DNA from: Stenotrophomonas sp046736075
Lineage (GTDB): Bacteria; Pseudomonadota; Gammaproteobacteria; Xanthomonadales; Xanthomonadaceae
Reading direction: 5' to 3'
NCBI RefSeq assembly: GCF_046736075.1
Contig: NZ_CP177163.1
Span: forward strand, 310,001 to 374,000
Length of the DNA stretch: 64,000 nucleotides
Each line of letters begins with the position of its first letter. Within the stretch, counting starts at the first letter, position 1. A program made the translations under genes and the position numbers. Under the pieces are notes generated by a model. The model was given only the letters and a program-made list of their open reading frames with translations. It searched no databases and was not told the origin of the DNA. Shown one piece after another: positions 35,651-45,055 of the stretch.

Positions 35651-36711
35651 GTCCGTTCCTTCAGCCAGTGCGAGATAGTTGCCGGCACTTCGCGCTGGGC
35701 ACGCCCGGAAACGTAGATGCCGATGTGCCCGCCGCGGAAACTGCTCTCGGTGTAGTCGCTGCTGCCGATCCGGCCGCGCATCGCGCGTGACGCGTCTGGC
35801 GGCACCAGGTGATCCTGTTCGGCGTAGATGTTGAGTACCGGCAGAGTCACATGGCGCAGGTCGACATGCTCCTCGCCGATGCGCACGCCGTCGTGCATCA
35901 GGCCGTTGCCCTGGTAGAACTGCTTGATGAAGTCGCGGAAGGCTTCGCCGGCCAGGTCGGGCGAATCGAAGATCCACTTCTCCATGCGCAGGAAGTCTTC
36001 CAGTGCCGCCTTGTCGTCCAGGATGTCGAGCAGCCCGACGTACTTCTGCACGTTGAGCCGGAACGGCTTGAGCATCAGGTAGCTGGCATTCATCAGGTCC
36101 GCCGGAATGTTGCCCAGCGTATCCACCAGCAGGTCCACGTCCACATGCCGCGCCCAGTGCGACAGCATGTTGTCGGCGGTCTGGAAATCCACCGGCGTGA
36201 CCATCGTGACCAGGTTGGCCAGCTTCTGCTGGCGCAGTGCCGCGTAGCACAGCGCGAACACGCCACCCTGGCAGATGCCGAGCATGTTGATCGGGGCGCC
36301 GGACTGCGCGCGAAGGTGGTCCACCGCACCGTCCACGAAGCGCAGCAGGTAGTCCTCCAGCGTCTGGTAGCGCTCGGAGCGGTCCGGGTAGCCCCAATCC
36401 AGTACATAGACGTCGTGACCCAGCGCCAGCAGCTTCTGCACCAGCGAGCGATCGGCCTGCAGATCCACCATGTACGGCCGGTTGACCAGCGCATACACAA
36501 TCAGCAGCGGGGTCCGGTGCACCGGCGCCGCGGTGCCGATGAAGCGGTACAGCGCGACCTTGCCATCGCGCCAGACCTCTTCGCGCGCGGTGACGCCGTA
36601 ATCCACGTCCTCCACCAGCGGCAGCAGCTTCAGCCCGTCCATCAGCTTGCGCTGCATGGCCAGGGTTTCCTGCAGCAGGTCCTCGGCGTTGAATCCCAAC
36701 GGCCCCTTCAT
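35647..36711 (-). CDS. phaC: Class III polyhydroxyalkanoate synthase subunit PhaC
   Basis: The 354-residue alpha/beta-hydrolase has the PHA synthase lipase-like box GICQGG with Cys147. The triad partners are Asp300 (YAEQDHLVPP) and His329 (RGGHIGIY), almost the same positions as Cys149, Asp302 and His331 of Allochromatium vinosum PhaC. It polymerises 3-hydroxyacyl-CoA into PHA on cytoplasmic granules, together with PhaE. The start overlaps the phaE stop by four bases (ATGA), which defines it; the long in-frame upstream extension is a shadow of phaE. Confidence 0.93.
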   Translation of the reverse strand: MKGPLGFNAEDLLQETLAMQRKLMDGLKLLPLVEDVDYGVTAREEVWRDGKVALYRFIGTAAPVHRTPLLIVYALVNRPYMVDLQADRSLVQKLLALGHDVYVLDWGYPDRSERYQTLEDYLLRFVDGAVDHLRAQSGAPINMLGICQGGVFALCYAALRQQKLANLVTMVTPVDFQTADNMLSHWARHVDVDLLVDTLGNIPADLMNASYLMLKPFRLNVQKYVGLLDILDDKAALEDFLRMEKWIFDSPDLAGEAFRDFIKQFYQGNGLMHDGVRIGEEHVDLRHVTLPVLNIYAEQDHLVPPDASRAMRGRIGSSDYTESSFRGGHIGIYVSGRAQREVPATISHWLKERT

Positions 36712-37805
36712 GGGCTGCGTTTCCGCCGCGCGGGCGCAGCCGGAGCGGCAGCCTTGGCGGGTTTGGCTGTACGGGTCGCCTTGGTCGCCTTGGTGGCCTT
36801 GGCCGGTTTGGCCGGTTTGGCCGGTTTGGCCGGTCGTTCCGGCGTGGCGGTCGCAGGCTTGGCGGGCTTGCGCGCCGGGCGGGATGCTGCAGCGCCCGCG
36901 TTCGCCTTCGCCGCCGGCGCCGGCTGCATCATCCGCCGCACCAGCCGCTCCAGTTCCGCGATCCGGCGATGCGCGGCATCCATTTCGGTCCGCGTGGGCA
37001 GGCCCAGATTCTCGGCCACGCGCTCGATCTCGTGCTGGGTGGCCGCGCGCAGGCGCATCTGCGCATTGCCCAGGGCCGCATACACCTGCTGGAAGGGCTC
37101 GGACAGCGCGACCTTGGCGTAGGCCTCCTCGGCCGCCTCGATCCACAGATCGAACATCGCCCGCGCACTGGTGAGCTGGTTGCCCGGCTGTTCGTGCTCC
37201 GCCAGCCGCTGCTCGAACAGCGCAAACGCATCGTCCAGCGCCTGCTTGATCTGGTCCACGTAGGCGCTGGAGTGCGTCTGGTACTCCTGCTGCGCGCGCA
37301 ACAGCGCCTGCCAGCGCGCCTGGTGTTCGCGGCCGGGGCCGAACGCGGGGCTCTGCAGCCACGGCCCCAGATCGCGCTGCAGCGACTCCAGCAGCTTGAG
37401 CAGGTCCGGGCCGTCGGCACGGGTCTGCCCACGCGCGGCCTGCAGCATCCACTGCAGCAGGCCATCGCCCTGCCCTTCCACCGCCGCGCGCCAGGCCTGG
37501 GCCACATCGACGCTGCTGGCATCGCGGCCGGCGAACTGCGCGGCCACCTGCTGCATGGTTCCGTACCAGCCGCCGGCCTGCTCGCGGAAACGGCGCACGG
37601 CGTCGTCTGCCGGACCGCTGCCGGCGTTGGGCATCATCTGCGCCCACGCGTCGATCGCCTGCTGCCAACCGCCGGCTTGACCGGGAGCATGGCTGTCACC
37701 AGGGGCCCCCGCAGCGTGCCGCAGGGCGTCGCCCCAGGCACCGAAGTACTGGCGCGCGAGCGCCTCGATATCGCCCGCGTTGCCGCCGCGACCGGCCGTA
37801 CTCAT
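36708..37805 (-). CDS. phaE: Class III PHA synthase subunit PhaE with a basic Lys-Pro-Ala tail
   Basis: The 365-residue protein has the PhaE core (FGAWGDALRHA near the start; SEPFQQVYAALGNAQMRLR and ENLGLPTRTEMDAAHRRIAELE near the end). These segments activate PhaC. After residue about 305 comes a 60-residue tail of Lys/Pro/Ala/Thr repeats (KPAKPAKPAK, KATKATKATR) like histone H1 or PHA-granule DNA-binding phasins. The tail is encoded in part by a 9-bp tandem repeat. Such a tail could bind DNA and couple granules to the nucleoid, but that is inference. It is the first gene of the phaE-phaC-DUF5329 unit. Confidence 0.87.
   Translation of the reverse strand: MSTAGRGGNAGDIEALARQYFGAWGDALRHAAGAPGDSHAPGQAGGWQQAIDAWAQMMPNAGSGPADDAVRRFREQAGGWYGTMQQVAAQFAGRDASSVDVAQAWRAAVEGQGDGLLQWMLQAARGQTRADGPDLLKLLESLQRDLGPWLQSPAFGPGREHQARWQALLRAQQEYQTHSSAYVDQIKQALDDAFALFEQRLAEHEQPGNQLTSARAMFDLWIEAAEEAYAKVALSEPFQQVYAALGNAQMRLRAATQHEIERVAENLGLPTRTEMDAAHRRIAELERLVRRMMQPAPAAKANAGAAASRPARKPAKPATATPERPAKPAKPAKPAKATKATKATRTAKPAKAAAPAAPARRKRSP
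36791..36838 (-). repeat. 9-bp tandem repeat in phaE encoding Lys-Pro-Ala
   Basis: On the plus strand TTGGCCGGT recurs four to five times head to tail; on the coding strand it gives repeated Lys-Pro-Ala triplets. A neighbouring TTGGTCGCC/TTGGTGGCC series encodes the Lys-Ala-Thr copies. Unit length is a multiple of three, so gain or loss of units keeps the frame. Confidence 0.75.
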
Positions 37806-37851
37806 CGGCGCGCCCCGGACATCGGGACGTACGAAAGGGGCACGATCCGGC

Positions 37852-38466
37852 TCATGGCTTGGGAATGCGCAGGGTCTTGCTGATCATCAGCGAACCGGAC
37901 AGGGCGAACAGCAGCACCATCGGGTGCAGCTGCCACGGCCCCAGCTGCCAGCGGCCCAGCCACAGGTCCGGCCCGATCGCTCCCATGCTGGCCGCGATCG
38001 CCAGCACCACCACCAGCGCCAGGCTGGTCGGAATCGGCGTGCCTTCAAAGTACGGCACCTTGTCGCCATCGCCCGCCAGCGATTCGGCGGTGACGTTGTA
38101 GCGCGCCAGGCGGCTCACCCCGCAGCACACGAAGTAGCTCAGCACCAGCCAGTCCCAGCCCCCCTGCATGCCGCAGGCATAGGCCAGCGCGGCCGGGGCC
38201 ACGCCAAAGGAGATGATGTCCGACAGCGAATCCAGCTCGCGGCCCAGCGTGGAACTGGACTTGCGCCAGCGCGCGATGCGGCCGTCCAGGGCATCGAAAA
38301 TGAACGCCAACGGGATCAGCGCCATGCCGAACAGCAGATAGCGGTGCTCGCCGTCCTGCAGGAAGCGCATCGCCGCAAACACCGCACCGGTGCCACAGAA
38401 CGCGTTGGCCAGGGTGAACCAGTCGGCCAGCTGGAATTCGCGCAGCATCGAGAAGTGACGTTTCAT
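37852..38466 (-). CDS. pssA: CDP-diacylglycerol-serine O-phosphatidyltransferase
   Basis: The 204-residue membrane enzyme shows the CDP-alcohol phosphatidyltransferase motif DG-x2-AR-x8-G-x3-D-x3-D (DGRIARWRKSS then GRELDSLSD) and about six membrane segments. It makes phosphatidylserine, the precursor of phosphatidylethanolamine, in the inner membrane. The short length places it with the Bacillus-type or other type II enzymes. The terminal segment could also fit other CDP-alcohol transferases, so substrate is probable rather than certain. It lies 46 bp upstream of phaE and may be cotranscribed. Confidence 0.85.
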   Translation of the reverse strand: MKRHFSMLREFQLADWFTLANAFCGTGAVFAAMRFLQDGEHRYLLFGMALIPLAFIFDALDGRIARWRKSSSTLGRELDSLSDIISFGVAPAALAYACGMQGGWDWLVLSYFVCCGVSRLARYNVTAESLAGDGDKVPYFEGTPIPTSLALVVVLAIAASMGAIGPDLWLGRWQLGPWQLHPMVLLFALSGSLMISKTLRIPKP

Positions 38467-38625
38467 GGGGTATCGGTTGACGGCAATCGCAAGAGAGTAC
38501 CGCGAGCGGCCCGAACCGGGACAGAGCCTGCGCCCGCCCTTGCCACCGTCCTCACCGGGCGACGACGTGCGGTGAATTTTTGGCCACCCATCTTGACAGC
38601 CAAGGTGGGCGGGGGCTGACGGCGC

Positions 38626-38671
38626 TTATCCACAAACTTGCGCACCAGTCATCCACACCCCCTGTGGACAA
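38626..38671. other. Cluster of DnaA-box-like sequences
   Basis: A perfect TTATCCACA lies at 38626-38634, TCATCCACA (one mismatch) at 38649-38657, and TGTGGACAA (reverse of TTGTCCACA, one mismatch) at 38663-38671, all within 46 bp. The 277-bp gap between pssA and the methyltransferase contains no gene. No dnaA, dnaN or rpmH is near, so it is more likely a DnaA-regulated promoter or titration site than an origin. Confidence 0.45.
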
Positions 38672-38743
38672 GTCCTGCGCTGCAGGGCGGCATGCCCCTG
38701 CTTCACGGGACGGGGTATCCTGCTGGGTGGACTCGCCACCGCC

Positions 38744-39424
38744 ATGTCCTGCCCGCCCGCCGCGACAGGAGTCACGCGCTTGCTTTCCCCCGAACACCTC
38801 GCCGCACAACTGCGGCACCCGCATGGCGAACACGCCCTGGCGATCGCCGATTCGATGAACCGCAGCAACGGCGCGCTCAACCGGGCCGCAATCGCCCTGT
38901 TGGCCGTCGGCCCCGGCGAACGGGTGCTGGAGATCGGCCCCGGCAACGCCGCCTTCGCCGGCGACCTGCTGCACGCCGCAGGCAGCCGCTATCTCGGGAT
39001 CGAGGTCTCCAGCGACATGGTGGACGCCGCGCAGGCCCGGCTGCACGCCGCCCAGCTCCATGACCGCGCCGAGGTGCGCCTGGGCGACGCACATGCCCTG
39101 GCACTGCCCGATGGGTGCCTGGACGCGGCGCTGGCGGTCAACACGCTGTACTTCTGGGACGACCTGCGCACGCCGCTGGAGGAACTGGCGCGGGTGCTGC
39201 GCCCCGGCGCGCGGTTGTGCCTGGCCTTCGGCGATGCGGCGTTCATGCGTACCCTGCCCTTCACCGCCCACGGCTTCCATCTGCATGAGCTGGCGGACGT
39301 GGAGCTGGCCCTGCGCAGCGCCGGCCTGCGGGTCTGTGGCTGGCGCAGCCACCGCGAGACCGGCATCAGCAACGATGGCCGCCAGATCGACAAGCATTTC
39401 CACCTGCTGCTCGCACGTCGGTAG
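38744..39424 (+). CDS. Class I SAM-dependent methyltransferase
   Basis: The 226-residue protein has the SAM-binding motif I VLEIGPGNAAFAGDLL, the acidic loop GIEVSSDMV, and motif IV AALAVNTLYFWDDL with the post-motif LARVLRPGARL. It resembles the UbiE/arsM-like group that methylates small molecules. Substrate unknown. Its stop codon TAG is supplied by the GTAG head of the adjoining palindrome (39421). The DnaA-box cluster lies in its upstream region. Confidence 0.85.
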   Translation: MSCPPAATGVTRLLSPEHLAAQLRHPHGEHALAIADSMNRSNGALNRAAIALLAVGPGERVLEIGPGNAAFAGDLLHAAGSRYLGIEVSSDMVDAAQARLHAAQLHDRAEVRLGDAHALALPDGCLDAALAVNTLYFWDDLRTPLEELARVLRPGARLCLAFGDAAFMRTLPFTAHGFHLHELADVELALRSAGLRVCGWRSHRETGISNDGRQIDKHFHLLLARR

Positions 39425-39479
39425 TGCCGGCCGCTGGCCGGCATTCGCACCCCGCACTGCCGGCCGCCGGCCGGCACGC
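39421..39479. repeat. SMAG/REP element pair between convergent genes
   Basis: GTAG (39421-39424) is followed by TGCCGGCC-GCT-GGCCGGCA (39425-39443). A second palindrome, TGCCGGCC-GCC-GGCCGGCA, occupies 39458-39476 without a GTAG head. The pair sits exactly between the convergent methyltransferase and Nudix genes, where it can act as a bidirectional transcript end. Confidence 0.8.
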
Positions 39480-39484
39480 TGCCC

Positions 39485-39973
39485 TTACAGGCGGGTATAC
39501 GACCAGGACTGCATCGCCCCGTCCCGATAGGGCATCACGCCGTGGAAGGCGCGCGGGTCCTGGTCGAACACCAGCGGCAGGAACTGGCGGTCGCCTTCCC
39601 ACAACGGCAGGTCTTCAAGCTTGTCCACGTCCACCCATTCCAGCGTGCCTTCCGGGTTGGCGGTCAGCGGGGTGCCGGTGTAGTCCTCGATCACGAACAC
39701 GAAGCCGAACCAGTCCTCGCCATGCTTGCCGAAACCGGGCCAGCTGATGGTGCCGCGCATGCGCATGGTGCCGCATTCGATGCCCGCTTCCTCGCGGATT
39801 TCGCGACGCATGCCGGCGGCGACATCCTCGTCGCGCTCGACCTTGCCACCCAGGCCGTTGTACTTGCCCAGATGCTGATCGCCGGGGCGGGCGTTGCGAT
39901 GGATCATCAGCGCTTGCTTGCCGTCTGCTGACAGCACGTAGCCGAGGGTGGCCACGATCGGGGTATAGGGCAT
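39485..39973 (-). CDS. Nudix hydrolase (MutT-like)
   Basis: The 162-residue protein contains a complete Nudix box, G-x5-E-x7-RE-x2-EE-x-GI, seen as GKVERDEDVAAG followed by MRREIREEAGI. The neighbourhood HLGKYNGLGG and MIHRNARPGDQHLG resembles 8-oxo-dGTP diphosphatase/MTH1-like enzymes, which would sanitise the nucleotide pool; substrate is inferred. The inner ATG is used because upstream sequence is Arg-rich and overlaps the next gene's frame. Confidence 0.88.
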   Translation of the reverse strand: MPYTPIVATLGYVLSADGKQALMIHRNARPGDQHLGKYNGLGGKVERDEDVAAGMRREIREEAGIECGTMRMRGTISWPGFGKHGEDWFGFVFVIEDYTGTPLTANPEGTLEWVDVDKLEDLPLWEGDRQFLPLVFDQDPRAFHGVMPYRDGAMQSWSYTRL

Positions 39974-40031
39974 CTCACACACGCTCGGGTTGCAGAGCCC
40001 GATTATGCGGGATCGCCCCCGGTCGCGTCGC

Positions 40032-40544
40032 TTACGGCACCGCGCTGGCGCGCCGGGCATCGCGCGCCGGTGCTGCGGCATCCCCGTCGCGATGCAGCGT
40101 GGCCACGCCGTGCCCGCGCTCGGCCAGGTACTCCAGCCACTTGCCCAGGAAGGTGTTCATCCGCATGCGGTGGCTGATCAGCTCGGCCGGCGGCGGGTAC
40201 ATGCCCATCACGTCCTGCCAGCGGCGGCCGACGTAGCAATGGGTGGTCTCGGCCTGGCGGGCGTCACGATACAGGCGCACATAGGCCGACGGGTCCGGCT
40301 GGCCGGTCACCGGGTCGGCGAAGTCGTAGGTCAGCCGCAGTTCGACGGTGTAACGGTGGCATTCGATGACATCCAGGCGCACGTCCAGCCCATCGCCGAT
40401 CGAGGACACGTAACTGCCGGGCACCAGCTCGGCCGGTGCGAACAGGCGCACCAGGTGCTGATAGTTTTCTGCGTACAACCCCATCAGCCAGCTCAGGCGG
40501 CTGAGCCGGGGGATGCGTTCCAGTCGGGGCGATGCCTGGGCCAT
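40032..40544 (-). CDS. DUF1249 protein (YqiB-like)
   Basis: The 170-residue protein matches DUF1249/YqiB: RLSWLMGLYAENYQHLVRLF near the start, HRYTVELRLTY in the centre and HRMRMNTFLGKWLEYLAERGH near the end. In E. coli the family gene sits beside nudF and cpdA. Here a Nudix gene lies 58 bp downstream on the same strand, which preserves that association. Function is unknown. Confidence 0.87.
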   Translation of the reverse strand: MAQASPRLERIPRLSRLSWLMGLYAENYQHLVRLFAPAELVPGSYVSSIGDGLDVRLDVIECHRYTVELRLTYDFADPVTGQPDPSAYVRLYRDARQAETTHCYVGRRWQDVMGMYPPPAELISHRMRMNTFLGKWLEYLAERGHGVATLHRDGDAAAPARDARRASAVP

Positions 40545-40644
40545 GTCTCGATCCTACACGTTGATCCTCCAACGTGGGGGCGGGGGTGCCCCGGCCAAAG
40601 GGGCGGGCCGCACCCCGTTCACGCCCCCTGCCCGGCACGCCGGG

Positions 40645-41466
40645 TCAGTACATTTCCCGCTGCAGCCCCAGGGTGCCCAGCACCTTGCTCGAGATTTCCT
40701 CGATGGAGGTGTGGGTGGTGCTCAGGGTCGGAATCCGCTCCATCCGGAACATCGTCTCCGCAGCCGCCACTTCGCGGCGGCAGGTGTCCAGGTTGGCGTA
40801 GCGCGAATTCGGGCGGCGCTCCTGGCGGATCTGCTGCAGGCGGTCCGGGTCGATGGTCAGGCCGAACAGCTTTTTGCGGTACGGGCGCAGCCGCGGCGGC
40901 AGCCGGTCCTGCTCCAGATCCTCGTCGGTCAACGGGTAGTTGGCCGCGCGCACCCCGTAATGCAGCGCCAGGTAGATGCAGGTGGGGGTCTTGCCGGCCC
41001 GCGACACCGCCACCAGGATCACGTCGGCATCGTCGTAGTTGATGGCGATGCCGTCGTCGTGGGTCAGCGCGAAGTTCATCGCATTGATGCGGCGGTGGTA
41101 GGTTTCGAAGTCCACCATGCCGTGCGCCTGGCCGACCCGGGAATGGCGGTTGACGGCCAGTTCACGCTCCAGTGGCTCGATGAAGGGCGCGAACACGTCC
41201 AGCATCAGCCCGCCGCTTTCGGCCAGGATCACGCTCAGCCCGCTGTCCACGCAGGAGCTGACCACGATCGGCCGGACCTGGTAGCGCTCGCCGGCCGCGC
41301 GGATCCGTTCACAGGCTTCCCGGGCCTTTTCGGGGTCGTCGACGAAGGACATGCGGTCGGTAATGAAGCTGAACCCGGAGAACTGGGTCAGCAGGCTATG
41401 TCCAATGGTTTCAGCGGTGATACCGGTTCCATCGGACACGTAGAACACCGGACGGATCGTCGACAT
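40645..41466 (-). CDS. ppsR: PEP synthase regulatory kinase/pyrophosphorylase
   Basis: The 273-residue protein is the PSRP/PpsR type: FYVSDGTGITAETIGHSLL at the start, a P-loop-like VAVSRAGKTPTCIYLALHYG, and TRRE-like CRREVAAAE near the end. It uses ADP to inactivate PEP synthase by phosphorylating a Thr and Pi to reactivate it. The target gene ppsA is divergent, with about 145 bp between them, which strongly supports the assignment. Confidence 0.95.
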   Translation of the reverse strand: MSTIRPVFYVSDGTGITAETIGHSLLTQFSGFSFITDRMSFVDDPEKAREACERIRAAGERYQVRPIVVSSCVDSGLSVILAESGGLMLDVFAPFIEPLERELAVNRHSRVGQAHGMVDFETYHRRINAMNFALTHDDGIAINYDDADVILVAVSRAGKTPTCIYLALHYGVRAANYPLTDEDLEQDRLPPRLRPYRKKLFGLTIDPDRLQQIRQERRPNSRYANLDTCRREVAAAETMFRMERIPTLSTTHTSIEEISSKVLGTLGLQREMY

Positions 41467-41610
41467 GCGCCTTTTACCCCCTCTGAAGCCTAAAAAGGCC
41501 GTCGATACAAGCTTGTGCCGACGGCGGTCTGCCCGGCATCATATCGGCTTCTTCCTACGGACGTGGCCATTCCAGCCCGCCTCGGGCGATGGCCAAACGG
41601 AGCATCGCGC

Positions 41611-43989
<2,379 letters not shown>

Positions 43990-44009
43990 TCGAGCCGTAC
44001 CGGTAGAAC

Positions 44010-44040
44010 ACAAAACCCCGCGCAAGCGGGGTTTTGTTTT
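44010..44040 (+). terminator. Rho-independent terminator of ppsA
   Basis: AAAACCCCGC-GCAA-GCGGGGTTTT hairpin with a TTTT tail, starting 20 bp after the ppsA stop. The symmetric A and T runs let it work in both directions. Confidence 0.92.
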
Positions 44041-44143
44041 ATGGGCCGGTGCGACCGTTGCTGGACGTGCCTGGCCGTTCTCCGACCCGCCGTGCAGCTG
44101 TCGCCCGATAGCCCTGCCCCGCAGCGACGGCCACAGTGCAGTC

Positions 44144-44617
44144 ATGCCAAGCCCCCGCCTCCACCTCGGCCGCTGGTCCAGCGTCGGCAGCATGTATGCG
44201 CTGACCTCCATCACCGACGCGCGTGCGGCGTTGTTCGTGCAACCGGTTCTGGCCGTGCTGGTCGAGCAGGTGTTGCGCAACCTCGCCTGGGTGATCATGC
44301 CCGACCATGTCCACTGGCTGATGCAGCTCCGCCGGGGAACGCTCGGGGAGTGCATGCAGCGCGTCAAATCCCGCAGCAGTCTGCTCATCAACCGGCAGCT
44401 CGGGCGCAGCGGGCGCCTCTGGCAGTCCGGCTATTTCGACCACGCGCTGCGCCGGGACGATGACCTGCGCCGACACGCCACCTACATGCTCGCCAATCCG
44501 ATCCGTGCGGGCATGACCCGGAACATTGGCGAGTACCCTTTCGCCTGGTGCCGGTGGCCGATGGAGGACCTTCCTTGCAGCGCCGGGTCATCCGGGGCCG
44601 GAACGGAGAGCAGCTGA
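44144..44617 (+). CDS. REP-associated tyrosine transposase (RAYT)
   Basis: The 157-residue protein belongs to the Y1 (IS200-like) HUH family. The HUH metal motif is His55-Val-His57 in VIMPDHVHWLMQL, and the candidate nucleophile Tyr114 is in ATYMLANPIRAGM. KSRSSLLINRQL and LWQSGYFDHALR complete the RAYT pattern. RAYTs bind and cut single-stranded REP hairpins with a GTAG-type head. It lacks the end structures of an insertion sequence and is followed at once by four SMAG/REP palindromes, its likely substrates. The stop codon lies inside the first palindrome, so the last 15 or so residues derive partly from repeat sequence. Confidence 0.9.
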   Translation: MPSPRLHLGRWSSVGSMYALTSITDARAALFVQPVLAVLVEQVLRNLAWVIMPDHVHWLMQLRRGTLGECMQRVKSRSSLLINRQLGRSGRLWQSGYFDHALRRDDDLRRHATYMLANPIRAGMTRNIGEYPFAWCRWPMEDLPCSAGSSGAGTESS

Positions 44618-45048
44618 CCAACGGTCAGCTCTACCGGCGAGGCGGCGAGGTGGCGTTGCGGCCGGCGTCCGGTCACGGCATGACCCCGTACCATTACGGC
44701 CCACATTTCCGCTTCGCATGGCCCCGTGCCATTGCGGCCCACATTCCCGCATCGCCTGGCCCCCACCGGTAGAGCCGACCGTTGGTCGGCTGCCGCGCGC
44801 ACGCGCGGCGAAGGCGATGCGGTCCTGGCGGGTACTGCGGGGACGGAACGGAGAGCAGCTGACCAACGGTCAGCTCTACCGGCGAGGCGGCGAGGTGGCG
44901 AGGTGGCGTTGCGGCCGGCGTCCGGTCACGGCATGACCGCGCACCATTACGTCCCGCATTCCCGCTTCGCCATGACCCCGCACCATCGCGGCCCACATGC
45001 CCGCATCGCCTGACCCCGCACCGGTAGAGCCGACCGTTGGTCGGCTGC
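44610..45048. repeat. SMAG/REP array beside the RAYT gene (two inverted pairs)
   Basis: Four 25-base elements alternate in orientation: minus 44610-44634, plus 44769-44793, minus 44855-44879, plus 45024-45048. Plus copies read GTAG-AGCCGACC-GTT-GGTCGGCT-GC; minus copies, read on their own strand, are GTAG-AGCTGACC-GTT-GGTCAGCT-GC. The spacers (44635-44768 and 44880-45023) are related to each other, so a segment of about 245-255 bp has been duplicated in tandem. No gene is seen in this 440-bp stretch. Confidence 0.92.
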
Positions 45049-45055
45049 CCTGCGA

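Noticed and set aside
35647..37668. A 673-residue PHA synthase
   Set aside because: The N-terminal 318 residues are phaE read in another frame. The true phaC begins at 36711 with an ATGA overlap and then matches the known length and triad positions.
38626..38671. Chromosomal replication origin
   Set aside because: Three DnaA-box-like sites are present, but there is no dnaA, dnaN, gyrB or rpmH nearby and no AT-rich unwinding element.
44144..45048. Complete IS200/IS605 insertion sequence
   Set aside because: The transposase is of the RAYT branch. The surrounding palindromes are multi-copy REPs rather than unique left and right ends, and there is no accessory TnpB.
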